NCBI RefSeq assembly: GCF_001949145.1
Contig: NW_019091470.1
Span: forward strand, 163,584-227,583
Direction of reading: 5' to 3'
DNA length: 64,000 bases
DNA from: Acanthaster planci
Lineage: Eukaryota; Echinodermata; Asteroidea; Valvatida; Acanthasteridae
Below the pieces are notes generated by a model. That model saw only the letters and a program-made list of their open reading frames with translations, was not told the origin of the DNA and ran no database searches. This document shows positions 25,501 through 38,340 of the stretch, piece after piece. The position numbers and the translations under genes are program-made. Numbering within the stretch: position 1 is the first letter of the stretch; each line of letters starts with the position of its first letter.

Positions 25501-28500
25501 GTCGGCTGTCAAAACATGGGCAGAATTTGAAATGGGGGATTATATTTCCTTGTGCACTCTTTTCACTATAAAGTTCAGCTCACTTTTCAGCTGGATATGC
25601 GAACAATGTGTGGTGAAGACTTCCTTGAACTGACAAAAGCAGATCCCCAGATCCCAGTGATCTTGAAAGATCAGACTTGGCTGTCATTGGAATGCGAACC
25701 AATTTTCCTGGTTTTTGCCATGTGGCAGGTGGTCTCTCAAACTCATGAGCAGCGGGTGGAGTATGGTCAGCACACAGTGAAGATGGATCTTTGAACTGTA
25801 ATGATGATACATGTATTTACCTTTCAAGTTTGCCAGCCTGTGGAGCTGCACTTCTTTCATTGTTTATTTTTGCCCAAAGCAGCGGAATGATCGTTCTGTT
25901 AACAACAGGAAAACTTCAGCAACTGTCACACCAAATGTAGATGGAAAGATGTCCAATTTGCTGATGCAAGACTGCACTTTGCTCGTCGTGCTCTTGTTGG
26001 AAAGGATCCAGTTTTTCCCACTCAAATACAGTGCGTGAACTGGTTTGAGCAATTTATTGTTTTCATAGCAGTCCCAGTTACAGTGGTACCAGAAACTCTT
26101 GTGTTCAGCGTATTTGTGTCTAACATTATTCTTTCCTCATATGTATTATGTCCTCACTTTTGTGTTGTCTTGCACCGCTGTAAGTGTGGCTGAGCGTAAA
26201 AGTTCCAGACGTTTTGGGACGCTTTCATGTGCACTCGGTCGCAAACCTAAGTACATGTATCCCATAGGGATCTGACATGCGTGAAATGGTTCTGCACAAA
26301 GTTGGCCCAGAACAAAACTGTTTGTGCCAGAGCTCTTTGAGCCCATTGAGATTTGTCACGCGAGCAGATGACTGTTGATACTGGGGGTTTTTTGCATGCT
26401 GCCGAAACCATGCGATGCATTTTTTGGGGGGTAAGAATTGGAGCAATGATTGTCAAAAAAGAGTTGCACGAGATTGAAAGTAAAGAGAGAACTTCAATTG
26501 TATTTGGCTTCAGGATGCCCTGTTTGTTTGGCTTGGGCGCTTTTCTTTTGACTTGGTCCCCCCAAAAGTTTCTTTTTTGCAAGATTTGACAACCCTGGGA
26601 AAGGAAAGTCATCATAATCGCCAGATTTTTCAGATGAAAGAGGCTCACATGCTGGCCGCCACATCCTACACAATGCAGCTGAGTCCTGGTCAGCACCACG
26701 GTTAAGAGGCACACAAATTCCCCCAACTATGGCCAACAAGACTGTCAGTGATTTGCCTTACCCACCTGTTTGACATGACCGTGGTGTTACTCATGTACAT
26801 GTAGCACCAATGTCCGTTGAAATGCGAGCAGTTATGCAGATGTATTTGCCGATATTAGGAAATTCAAGTGTATACATCTTTCCCACTGATTGATGGGGAG
26901 GGGTGGAAACAGTGAAATACACATCCCTCCCCACTCTGGCAAATACAGTTTTCATGCTGACGGCATGGAGTGGCTTGTCCAATATTGAGATCAACATCAG
27001 TGACCTCCCACTCCTGCAGGTAAATGGATGTCTGACTTTGCCCTTCAAATGCCTATTTCAGCGAGCACATCCACAACTGTTGATCTCTGAAGCAAACATG
27101 GCCTGGCTTTTGGGGCAGACAGCATTTTCTAAGCTGTCACTAATGGTGTTTCTCTGGTGGCCTCAGCGCTCTAAGGTCTTGTCCCCCACAGTGTTACATT
27201 TGTATTTCTATTGTGGCAACTTGGTGCCCTTCATTACAGGGCAGGCCCCTTTCATCCCTCCAGGTATTCTAAAGAGAGGGGTTGTCTGAGCAAACAAGCC
27301 ATTTACACTGTACTGGGTCCTCGACAGTCATCAATGCTCAGTCTGGATCAGACAGCAAATGGGCAATTTGTTGACCTGGCCTCGCCAAAAGGAGAAAATT
27401 CTACCCCCCCCACAAAAAATCTTTAATAACCCGAAAATTGAAATATGAATAGGCAAACTGTGATTCAGCAGCTTCCATGAATGGACAAAAAGTTGTTAAA
27501 TTTGGAGATTACCCTTGCCTAGCCAAGCTTGATTTCTGGCGTATACGTGGCAGTGTGCAATGAGTTGTTGTGAACTTTTCAAGGCTAACAGTATTTTTTC
27601 AAAGCCGCATGTGGCGGAAACCCTGAAGAACTTCTGAAATCAACTGTAACAACTGACCCCACCTCAGATCGAAACCAAACTAGTAAATAGAAAAGTGATC
27701 CAAAAAATGAGTTTTTCAAGGTACCGGTACACAAAAGTCAAGTTTGGGCGGCCTGTTCTTGACATGGATTTCTTGTTCTCGCTCTTGCGCTCGAACAGCG
27801 GGAACACGACTCAAGAACACTGTTCTCGGAACAGGATCACACACTACCTCCTTGTCAGGGTTTTACAAGAACACATGGAAAAACTTGTCCGATTGTGATT
27901 TTTGACCAGCTGCAAACCTTGCAAAAAATAGAGTGATGGCTTACAAAGCCAGAGACAATAGGAAACTTTACAAAATAAAAGTAACATTAATTATTCTTCA
28001 TAACACAGAAATGAAAGTTCCTGTTTAAACAGAAAAGAATTTAGCCCAGTTATGCAAACATGAACCCTCGAATAATGTACATGGAAGCTGCCATGTTGCG
28101 TGTTGCGTGTGACCAACTACCAGCAATAACCGGTTGTACGTTCCCGGCGTTCGAGCGGCCGACCAAAAAACAAATCGAGCTGTTTGTGAACATACAAGAA
28201 CAAGCCGCCTGAACTCAGCCAAGACGTGTACAGATAGGAGTATTAGGGCAAACAAACAAAATTCAATGTGTTTTTAAAGTTTCTTATTTCATATTGAGGG
28301 CTTTTCAGCTCAAAAAAAAAAAAAGAAAGTGTTCATGCGTTCATACCCACAATCACTTGCGAATGTGATAACCTGGACCCTAGGACCTAGTCAGTGTCCC
28401 ATTCCCCCCCCCCTGTATTCGCTGATCCTCCCTTTCCTGAATGGATCACAGGCGAGAATTGAAAAGGGGTTTTTTTCATTAGTTCACCGCCATTATCTTA

Positions 28501-31500
28501 AGCCGGAGATTCATGAAGTGAAGGAAGTGTCAGGGGAGTTGTTAGTGTGCGGCAGTTGTCTTAAGCCCGAGATCCAGACCGATCTGGGACTTAAGGATAT
28601 TTAGTTTGGCTCGAGCCAAAGGAAGAAGGAATCAGGATGTAGCTTTTTAAAGTTTACAACTTAAGGAAAACGTTATGTAACCAGGAATTATCTGCCCTAC
28701 CCGAATGCGAGGATATCATGTAACCAGATGGGGGAGCCAGTTTTCACGGCTCTCTCTGCTCTATGTGCTAATGTCATTTATGCCAATTTGCATTCAGGTC
28801 CATGAACATGTATTGGTTCTTGAGTGTCTGCCCATTTTGGTAGATCTGTTGCTACGTTGGGTGAGTGATTTACTGTTATTCATGTTTCCACGATTGCTAT
28901 TGTTTGTTTTATTTCTCATAAGGTCCACCATAAATCTAACTTTCCAGTTCCTTTAAACTCTTTTCAACAGAGGTATTATGATGTGAATTATAAACTGTTT
29001 GTGCGACATTTTCGTAAGGCTAAAGTCAAATCAATCAATTGATTGAGAGGAGCTGCCAATAGAATGTTTCAGTGTCCACTGTATTTAAATTTCAACTGAA
29101 ATACATGTACATTTATTCATTCCATTAACTCTTTGAACCTGAACTGTGCCCATATTGTGTTATTAAACTTCACTTACTATTTTTGTGACTTTTCACGTTT
29201 GTGTGAATCGGTTACAATCTTCATAGACATGTACTGGCCACCAGCTGGTCAATTTGGCTCGATGCAAGTGTGAATGAACAGTGTGCACGTACATGCACGC
29301 ACGTTTTCTGAATATCAGAATATTTTAACATTATTGCAATTGTTTATCATAACTCTATCGAATTTTGAAGTTGCTCCCTAATGGGAGAGAGGGTTCTGTA
29401 ATAATTAGAGTCATTGTCATGACGATCCTCCCGATTCTATGAAAAGCACCTTCTAAATATGTTTGTAGCATGCCCCATATTTTTCCCCATTAGTTCCTTG
29501 ACTATAATTAAATTACACATAGAATTCCTGGATGTTTAGTAATGAGCAGGAAACACCTACATGTACATTGTCATATGGGCACAGGATACCAGGAACAAAG
29601 GCAAGCCTTTACATTTACCTGAATCACCACTTCAATCCTATGACTCATCACTGGCATGACTTTGCACTAGATCACACCTGTCTCACTACAATAATGGTAT
29701 GTGCCATCAGTGCACACCTGGATGCCTGCTGCCCATGGACCAGTCCATTTTACAGTAGGGTTGCATGTGGATGTGTGTCACAAGGTTTAAGTGTTGACTG
29801 GTTGTATGTAAATTTAGCCGGTTACAGAAAGGTTTTTACTGGAATCCTCCCTTGAAATACATGTGTGTGTGTACTTTATCTTGGACGATATGGATTCAGT
29901 CAGATATCACATTCCACAAAAACTGCCATTATTTGGTGTGTGAAAAAAAACAAAATGTGTAATTGACATGTTATCAGTATGTGTAGATCCATATTTGAAT
30001 TGGGTACATGCACAGTCAACATATTGCAGTTTCAATATATAGCCAGGGAATTCTGTCAACATTCCTATGGAAAATGAAAGTTTTTATTGGAGATGTGTGG
30101 TTAATTGGAGACATTAGTCACTTCTGCAAAGAGATGTCCTTTGAGTTTTTGCATGTTGCTCCATGCTGGGCCCATTCAAATTGAGTGAATAGGATAAGAG
30201 CCCATTTCCCCAGCAGGAAGCCCCTCGCATAAAAATCAAATCACTGACACAAAGAAGGGTTGAAATTGAATTAACCCACATTCACACATGCGTTGATGAA
30301 TTGAATGTAATTCTCAATGAGGTTGCACATTCCAGGAATAAAAACGTGGTTCTTCTATCCTCCCTCTATGGTCCGATTATTGTATTAAGCCATATTAGTT
30401 TGTTGAAACAAACATTTAAATTGATTCTCCCTCTTTTGGTAGTTTATTCCAAGAAGTGAAGTTATATTACCACATTCTTTATTACATTGGTGCGTAGAAC
30501 CCTTTTTGTTTTAGTCGGTCCCACACTCTGTTTCTCTGCGAGGTGTTAAGTACCACCTGTTCCAAGTCCCTTCTGCGGCCGAACAGCACCCGCCGGGATC
30601 AGCTTGCATCAATTTCCGGTTGCCCAACGTCATGCCGTTTTGTGAAGGAGAAAAAAAAGGTTCTCCACTGACTCCTGTGTTTTTGGAGGCATGTTGCCAC
30701 ACGTTATTTCTAAATTAATTTCATGAGATTGATCATGAATATCCAGTGGGCGTTTGGTTTTGGAATGAGGATGTTTCAGGGAAAAGAAAAGTGATTCTCA
30801 AATTTATTTGTAACTTGTCTGGTCACGACCCTATGAATTAAAGTGTTCTCCTGTAGTGTTTGGAGGTACTTCTTCTGGGAAGTTAGGGGATGGATGAGGG
30901 GTCTTGAATTATATCAGCAATTTGTAAATTCTTTCTGTTTCTTTGTTCTTGCCCATAAGGCCTATTTCTTCTTAAATCACGACCACGTTCCACAAAACGG
31001 GCCTCAAGCGTATTGCTTTTTATTCTGTGTATTTTAGAGGCAATGATTATTCTTCTTTCTTTACTTTGATAACCCCTGCATACATATGACTCTCTCTTGA
31101 TCCCGACACGAGGGACCTTGGTCCTTTAAGTGGTGGGAAATGGCTGGGGAAGGGTGGCCTTCTGTTTTGTTGTTGTCTTTAGTTTGAACAGTTGAGGAGT
31201 ACGAAACAAATTCAGTACAAATGGATACCAGAGTTGAGTGAACAACATGCTTTTGATGGAACTAAATATTATTTGTAGTGAAGGGTAACCTTTGTTTGTT
31301 TTGAATTCCCCTTCCTTGCAGGCACTGTAGACAAGTGAATTCTGACCGGCGTGTTTCCAACTTTTTCACGGGTTTTCTTTTTTATGTCAGAGAAAATGGA
31401 AAATCTTCCCCAGCACCTTCCCTTGCTGAGTGCTGCTAGATAGATTGCACATGCTGGTGGAGTGTGGGGTAATACATCGTGGTCTTATCTTATTGACGTC

Positions 31501-33300
31501 TGGGGCCTGGTGGTCAGCTGTTTTCCAGCAATTGGGTGATAGGGTACCTTCAGACAAGGTACCAATCAGTGGTTGATCCAAAAATATCTAGCTGCCCCTA
31601 TGATTGAATGCTCCAGTCCACCTGAGGTGGAATAAGTGGTGGATTAGTGTAATGGAATGGAGTAAGTTGTGCCAATGGTACCAATCCCCCTTCCCCCGCG
31701 ATGAGCCATGAAGTAACATGTGGACAGAACCAACCTTATTTCCGGGCGTAGTTTATTCATTTTGACCTTATGCGTAGGCTACCTGCAAGTCCTTCGCATG
31801 CAATGTACTGGCTGGAGACACTTGCACGGCATTTTATACTGAATTGACTAAAAAATACCGTTGAATGATTTGATTTGTTTAGTCATCTTTGAAATTAGGT
31901 TTTTTGCATACTAGTACACAATGAATAAAAACCCTGCAAAATAAATAAATTACCTTTATGTCCGCATAATGGAGGTGTCCCCAGTAGATGCCACCCTGGT
32001 GTTCATTACCTCTAGCACCCTGTCCTATGATAGGGAAAGGAAGTCCACTTTTTCAAACCAACTGACATTTAGACTTTAGGGATCCATTGCTTCATCCTAG
32101 TAGCTCAGGTTGAGGTAAATTTAGACAATATTTAAACCAGAAGTTTCTAACCCAAGTTCAGTGAAAGATGAGAGCATCACACCATTTTGCTTCACGTCTG
32201 GTTACCTGACTCAGCCACTGTGGATATACTAAATTTCATTTAAAAAACTTCATCGGGGTCAAGGAACCAAACTACATTTGCTAATTCATCTTCATTCACA
32301 GCTCCTCGTCATGTCATTTACGCTGCCATTTTACCCCATAACTTCCCTCGAAAACCAAAGCCCTGTCTTTTCTGACTGATGCGAAAGAGGACATCACCCT
32401 TCAACTTATCTAGGTAAGTTGTTTTGAAAGGTAGACCCTATTTCCTTATTATAGGATCAGGGTGCTGAAGGTAATGAACACCACAACCTTCCCACATGTA
32501 TACCTGCCAAACGCCTTGTTTCTAAACCACAGATTCTGATATGAAACCCCATTTTGCCAGGATAACTATGCATGCGCTTGTTTGCTGCCTAGACTGTCTT
32601 CAAGATGCAGAGAGTTGCAAGGGGTGTAGGTGTGTAGGCAAGTACACTATGTGCCTCCAGTGGCAACACTTCTTCAGACTTACTCAAAGACTAATTTTTT
32701 AAAAATGACTTGACTTGCAGACTTGACTCACCAGCTTTGTGCCAAAGGTTATCGCTCAGTTTTCTCCTGGTTTGTTCACGGCGCCGTGATGTAACAATAT
32801 ACAATATTTGGACTTTGACCCCAAAGTTAACCATGGGATGCGCGATCTGCAGGGACGGTGCAATCTTGAACAAGCACCGGCAAGAGTACTAGTATAATGG
32901 ACAGGCACCCGTCTCAGCTGGTTACGTACATTGGTGCATGGAGGAAAGAAAGGGTCAACAACAGGGCGATCACTTGCACTGTTTGTTCAGTGCTGCACTT
33001 TGCGTGCATATTGCATGGACGTGTACGTATTCCGATGCTTCGTTTTTCCCTGCCTGTGCACTTTTCGTTATTGGAGCTTCCACAGGGTCTGGGGCTAAGG
33101 TCCACAGGCCTTGTGTAACTGCAGTGGGTCAACTTGAGCCACTTCTATGTGTGTTACACCGGATGGTGCTGGCGTAACTTCCTTGTTTGAATGAGAGCTT
33201 ATTTTGGATTATTCCCTTTTTAACTAAACTCAGTCCAAATTCAATTAAACTCGGATCAACTTTTTCCATGTCTGAATGTACCCGTAGTTCAGTTTTCAAG
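22595..33300. other. Non-coding stretch, no supported gene
   Basis: About 10.7 kb without a recognisable gene. It contains the 29-bp duplication (24464), a near-perfect palindrome at 24301-24321, the 16-bp palindrome TTTGGCTCGAGCCAAA (28605-28620) and exon-like frames at 25591-25728 and 32302-32413 that are reported as uncertain findings only. Confidence 0.5.
24464..24521. repeat. 29-bp tandem duplication
   Basis: GACGATTTTGAAAGTGGAAG begins at 24464 and again at 24493; each 29-bp unit ends GAGTTACAT. The two copies are essentially identical. Confidence 0.93.
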
Positions 33301-35112
33301 ATGGCTTGGACCAGTCGGGTTGACACTGTTCCTTCTCTGCAAACATTGCTCCAAGACGAAGACGAAGATTCAAGTTCAGATGTCTCGGTGGCGTCTGAAC
33401 AAAGTGGCGAAGACATGCCGCCACAATCAGACAGTAGCTATGACAGCAATGAAGACACGGACGATGAGGAAAGTGAGGAGTCCTCAAGCAGTGAGAGCGA
33501 TTCTGCAGCAAGAGGGCCAGCAGCCGGACGAACGTGGGGAGCCGCACAAGGAGAAGCAGTTGGACGAGGGCAACTGCAAGCGGCGCAACCTTCGCCAGCA
33601 TTCATCAAATCTCCCTCCGGAGAAATTTGGATGACGGATGCACCCCAGGCGAACGTCGTGACAGAGAGGCCGGGACCACGAAACCTTGGCGGAGCATCTT
33701 CCATCCTCCAGCTTTTTCACCTTTTCATCAGTACGGCCATGATGGACGCCATCCTGCTCCACACAAATGAAGAAGGCCGGCGGCAGCGTGGGAATGCGTG
33801 GAAGGACTTGGTCCCAATGGAACTGTCATCCGCCGTCGGCCTACTGCTCTTCCTCGGACTGACCAAGTCGGGACGTGAAAACGTTCGTTCAATTTGGAGG
33901 AAAGGTCCCTTTGCCCGAAATCTCTGCATTGCAACGATGTCCGGCATGAGATTTCAGGACATACTTGCGATGCTCAGATTCGACGACAAAGCAACTGGAT
34001 GTCAGCGCCGACAGAATGACATGTTCGCGCCAATCCGTGAGATCTTTGACCAGTTTGCCGCCTCCTGCCGGCGATACTACAGCGCCGGGGAGTGCGTGAC
34101 AGTGGGTGAACAGCTAGTGCCATTTCGTGGACGATGTCCATTCTGGCAGTGCAGGCCCCAAAAGCCCGTGAAATATGGCATCAAGTTTTGGCTGTGTGTG
34201 GACATTGACACCCATTACACACTGAATATAATGCCATACCTTGGAAAAGCAGGGGATTAACCGACCCCTAACCTCGGCGGCCAAGTAGTGAAGAAACTGA
34301 TGGAACCACTGTTCAACACGGGAAGAAATGTCACATGTGATAGTTTCTTCACTGGATCGGAAGTGGCCCAAGAATTGCTACAAAAAGGCATCACTCTGGT
34401 TGGAATGATCAAGCCGAATCGGCGCGAAGTGCCCAAGGAAATCCGCCCAAAGGGCATCAAGAAAAGAGCTGCCAAGTCATCGGTGTTTCTTTTCAATAAT
34501 GATCTGACCCTGGTGTCTTACATCCCTAAGCCGAAGAGGTGTGTTACACTGCTGTCCTCTATGCACCATGACAAGAGTGTTGATAAAACAAACCAAAAAC
34601 CAGAAATTATCAACTTCTATAACAAGACCAAGGGTAGAGTGGACACTGTAGATCAAATGGTGAGTTTGTATTCGGTGCAGAGAACAACAAAAAGATGGCC
34701 ACTGACTGTGTTCTACAATATAATAAATATCGCAGCAATGAACACCTACGTACTGTACTGCCAACTGAACCCAGATTGGGCCCAGCGACACACCAGACGT
34801 GATTGCTATGAAGAGCTCATCATGGGACTCGTCCGGCCACAAGTTGAGCTACGGGCGGCCAACCCCGTAGGACTGCGCACACATACCGTCAGTGCCATTC
34901 AGATGCTTGGCTTCGACGTAGCGAGGAAGAGACATCAACGCCAGCAGCCTCGAGATGCCCCACTGCCAGAAAGAGACTGCCACACATGCCCCTCGCGCGC
35001 TCGGGGGGGCAAACGAACGCGGAACGTATGTGATTCCTGCTACAGATACGTCTGCAGGGAACACGCTGCCAAGTACGCAATATTTGTATGTCGTGAATGC
35101 GGAGGCGAATGA
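33301..35112 (+). pseudogene. piggyBac-type transposase with one in-frame stop
   Basis: A reading frame of 603 codon positions matches the piggyBac (DDE_Tnp_1_7) transposase family in order and length; the Trichoplusia ni enzyme has 594 residues. These enzymes cut and paste DNA at TTAA. Residues 18-68 are an acidic, serine-rich tail. The core includes FRGRCPFW and KYGIKFW (about 275-298), the second catalytic aspartate D347 (NVTCDSFFT) and the third D448 with D451 (GRVDTVDQM). The C-terminus is a zinc-binding cysteine domain (C560, C563, C577, C580, C585, H588, C597, C600). Two defects are visible. The first catalytic aspartate position reads G269 (TVGEQLVPFRGR, codon 34105-34107, GGT), and codon 320 is TAA (34258-34260) with the frame continuing at once behind it. 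No frameshift was seen, so it is young but probably dead. The ATG at 33301 (AAGATGG) is the best start; another in-frame ATG lies at 33268. Terminal inverted repeats were not found. Confidence 0.9.
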
Positions 35113-37105
35113 ACATCTGACACTGGATGGGGACTTTCAGATATGCAGTGTTTTCTTTACATTAATTTGGTTTCGTTCTCTAGTGCAATTGCACGATAGA
35201 GTAAATGGCCCCCAAATTTCAAATTCATAATTCACGGCCATTATTTAGAAAAATGTTGATGTACATTTGTTCGAAATTTGTGGAACAAATTTTTAAAATA
35301 ACTGATTTGTTGCAGAATTTTGGGAGAAATGGTCTGCTGAAGTGGAATGATAATTTTGAAGTGAGTTTTCCCAAAGTAGGAAATCCTTTTTGTTTGTTTT
35401 TATTTTATACAGGTAGGAACTTTGATTCAAGGATGATCAAGTCAGTTACGTTTATGTATCTTCTGTCATGCACGTGACACTAGAATTCAGATTTTTAAAA
35501 AGAAATGACTTGACTATATCGTAAGGATGTCATGACTAAACATTGTTACTATACACCAAATACTGAGTTCTTTTCTGAATTTTGTCTGAAATTTGTCTGA
35601 ATTTCGCAGCTGTCGGAAAATCACAAAATGCAGGCCTGTCCCATCTTAGGTTCCAGTGTGATGGACAAGCACTGATGTACCAGCAGCGTGACGATGCCTT
35701 TTCAAACGTACGGCACAGATATGTAAATTTTTTATGTTAAAGAGATACCTCTAGTGGGCGGGCTGTTTCCTCCAAATTTTTAACATTTTTTTCTCCCATT
35801 TATTAAACAAAACAACAACTTTTACAGTCTGGATATTATTCAAAAATTTACACTTTTCAATTGTAACTAGTGAAAATTGATTTTCACGAACGCTTGAATT
35901 TTGGACTGTTTGAGATCTGGCAAGAAAAAGCATCGGTAGGACATGCTGGAAAGTTCAGTTTCGCAAATACAAAAATGAATTCAAGTAGATATTTTGTTGA
36001 TGATACTGTGATAAGATACATTTATCTCTTTTTCAAACACAATGGGTAAGGTTAAGTTGTCAGTTTATGGTCTGTTTTGTGTTTTGGCACTTTGTAACAT
36101 GAATAACTGTAACATACCAGTAAGTAACCAGGTGTCTGGTAGATTTCTAGAAATCTAAAGAATAAGTTGTGTTACTTTAACTGCGGGGTTCTTAATCCAG
36201 TTAAAAGAACTTTGCAAAGCTTGTTTGTATTAGTAGACATTTTGATTAAAGCTTGTTGTTTTTTTATGTTTGTCCGCAATTGTAATGTGAGTCATCGATT
36301 GTGTGTATCTTGTGTATCCTACTTAATACATTTTTATTGTTCATATTTTGTCATGTAGGCCTAGGTATGCCTAACTTGCTACGGAGTTGGCGTGAATTTA
36401 CAGGAAAATAATTACAGCCCAAAGAAACTCAAAAGTACATGTACATGAAAAACCTAATGTGAGTAACCATGGATAAGCCCTACTTTACATTGATTGATTT
36501 GAGTCTTCACTTTACATTGATTTGATTTGCGTCTACACTTTACATTGACTTAATTTCAGTATTTACTTGAGTTGATTTGGTTTCAGTCTTAACTTGATTG
36601 ATTTATTTTACTTGATTTATTTTCAGTCTTTACTTGATTTTCCTTCATCCTGTTCTTTGATTTTATTTCATCCTTTACTTGGTTGACAAAATTCTGCCTT
36701 TCTGATTTTCACATTTCTGTTGTTTGACTTGTACATACAATCACCCTCTCATAGTTTCATAATGACTTTTTACTTTGTAATCCTTTCGTGCTTTATTTAC
36801 TGGGTTTTTGTGTTTGATTGAACAAAGTTTTGAACAGTGTAAATAGAAAGAAAACTTACCCGTGCATTTCTTTGTGACAATGTTTCAGATATCACTCTCT
36901 TGGTTTTTGTCATTTCGAAAAGAAAAGGAAGAGCAGTGTGGTTTTGAAGGGGCTTTGGTTGACTATGAAACAATATGAAATGGTTCAAAGGACGTTCAGA
37001 CCGATGTTCGCTAGTCCCTACAGTGGAGTCAATTTACGACCTCTGAGAATGACAACAAAACCATTGTGGCTCCTCATTCCCCTATTTTTGCCCCCCCCCC
37101 ACTCC
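35113..37105. other. Non-coding AT-rich stretch between transposase relics
   Basis: AT-rich sequence that probably includes the 3' part of the piggyBac element. A 13-bp sequence, AAATGACTTGACT (35503-35515), matches one at 32703-32715 upstream of the transposase. No GGGTTAA-type terminus was found. The T-rich tandem repeat at 36484-36685 is listed separately. Confidence 0.6.
36484..36685. repeat. Degenerate T-rich tandem repeat, period about 20-28 bp
   Basis: Repeats of the form TTTACATTGATTTGATTT and TTCAGTCTTTACTTGATT run through this stretch. The first units start at 36484, 36511 and 36539, and divergence increases to the right. It is strongly T-rich on the + strand and lies between the two transposase relics. 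Confidence 0.75.
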
Positions 37106-37523
37106 AACCACAGAACACGCCCCCAAAAAGGACTGATTCCCTACAAAGTATACATGTACTTTGACGTCTGTCTGAGGGCCTGCTGGGTCAACTTCCACAG
37201 CTGGTTCAGTTCTTTCTCGGCTGCTTGGATTGAAATGATCAGCGCCTTATAGGTGGGGCGTCTCCCTCGTTGAAGACGACTAGGTACATCTGTTGAAGCC
37301 TGCCTTGGTGTATTTCCATTTGGTTTATTCAGAAAGGAATAATGCAGTGTATGGGGCTTGCATTGACCCAGGCGTGGCAGTATTGTTGAAAGCAGTGGCC
37401 TTTCGGGCTCAAACCACAGACCACGCCCCAAAAAGGACTTGCCTACCGGTAGGAAGGTTTCCATCTGGTTTATTAAAAAAAAAAAAAGGAAAATGCAATG
37501 TACTGTATGCAGGGGCTTAATTG
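37106..37523. repeat. Two pairs of related short segments
   Basis: Segment A (AACCACAGAACACGCC and CAAAAAGGACT, 37106-37135) recurs at 37412-37439. Segment B (CCATTTGGTTTATT and its continuation to GGGGC, 37316-37370) recurs with gaps at 37461-37523. The order is A, B, A, B with unequal spacing, so this is a diverged duplication just upstream of the decayed transposase. Confidence 0.6.
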
Positions 37524-38340
37524 TTTAACACAAAAATCTTTTGGCTTCAAGAATGGACCAAGGTGCCACAGTCTTTTTGAAATCGGGGTTGTCCCTCATC
37601 ACGGGGTTATAGGAAAATTCTACCCAAAACTGAAGAGCAAGGATTGGAAAACTGCATATGAAGCCAGTGCTAAACCCAGCTTAATTTCTCACCAAAACTC
37701 CTCAAGAGAAACTTACAAGGAAATAGAGCATCAGTATGATGTCTGGCATGTCACAAAATCATTAGAAAAGAAATTCAACAGAAAAGCCAAAAGAAAAGAG
37801 AATGAACCTCCGCGTTGCTTAGAGAAAATGTACTCTTGTCTCCATCACATTGTAACCATCCATCAGTGGGATGGGGAACTGGTCAACCACTCCGACCATC
37901 CAGGTCTTTCTGAGAAAGAAGCCAAAGCAAAGCTGTGTCTCAAGGCAGGATCCTCCCCCTCCCCTCACAGAGCACTTGTAAAACAGTACTGATGGACAAA
38001 CGACTGCTCACGCTTGAAACAATTGAGCTTGTCACACTGGACACTTAGAAGTCTTTCTAGTTCTCTAGTTGCAGTACTGTGCCAAAGGACAGGAGTATGA
38101 TAATGCCCAAACTGACCAGACTGCCGTTGGCAGTACTTGATCACAGTAACGGGTTTAATGTGGAGCTAGTTACTTACAGCACCTAAAAACATTCAGATGG
38201 CACTTGTGTGAGTTTGCAGAGATGCAGATGTGTCTACTTTCCAAACTGACAAAAATGTGGCTCTGAAAAAAAAAAGTTGTTAAAAAGAAGTCCTATCACC
38301 ATATATGGCAAATCATCCTGGATGTCTTAGGTGCTAAACG
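37498..38340 (+). pseudogene. Decayed transposase-like gene (DxWH..K...KK family)
   Basis: The frame 37498-37992 contains IEHQYDVWHVTKSLEKKF (about 37717-37770) and then HHIVTIHQWDGELVNHSDHPGLS. These resemble an uncharacterised DDE-type transposase family that I remember from fish and marine invertebrates. After the stop at 37990 the similarity goes on in broken frames. Around 38030-38095 a reading gives CHTGHLEVF, a stop, then LQYCAKGQEYD. Around 38100-38160 another gives MPKLTRLPLAVLDHSNGFN. Around 38280-38335 a third gives KSYHHIWQIILDVLG. The order and spacing match a single ancient gene with several frameshifts, stops and an internal deletion before the HHIVTIHQW stretch. The N-terminal part was not found. 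The family match is from memory of motifs; the exact superfamily (Kolobok-like or other) is not settled. Confidence 0.6.

Noticed and set aside
27814-27830. Steroid-receptor-like palindrome AGAACACTGTTCT
   Set aside because: The spacer is one base, not the three needed for a glucocorticoid-type element.
33296-33947. Several minus-strand and other-frame ORFs
   Set aside because: Shadows of the GC-rich piggyBac transposase frame.
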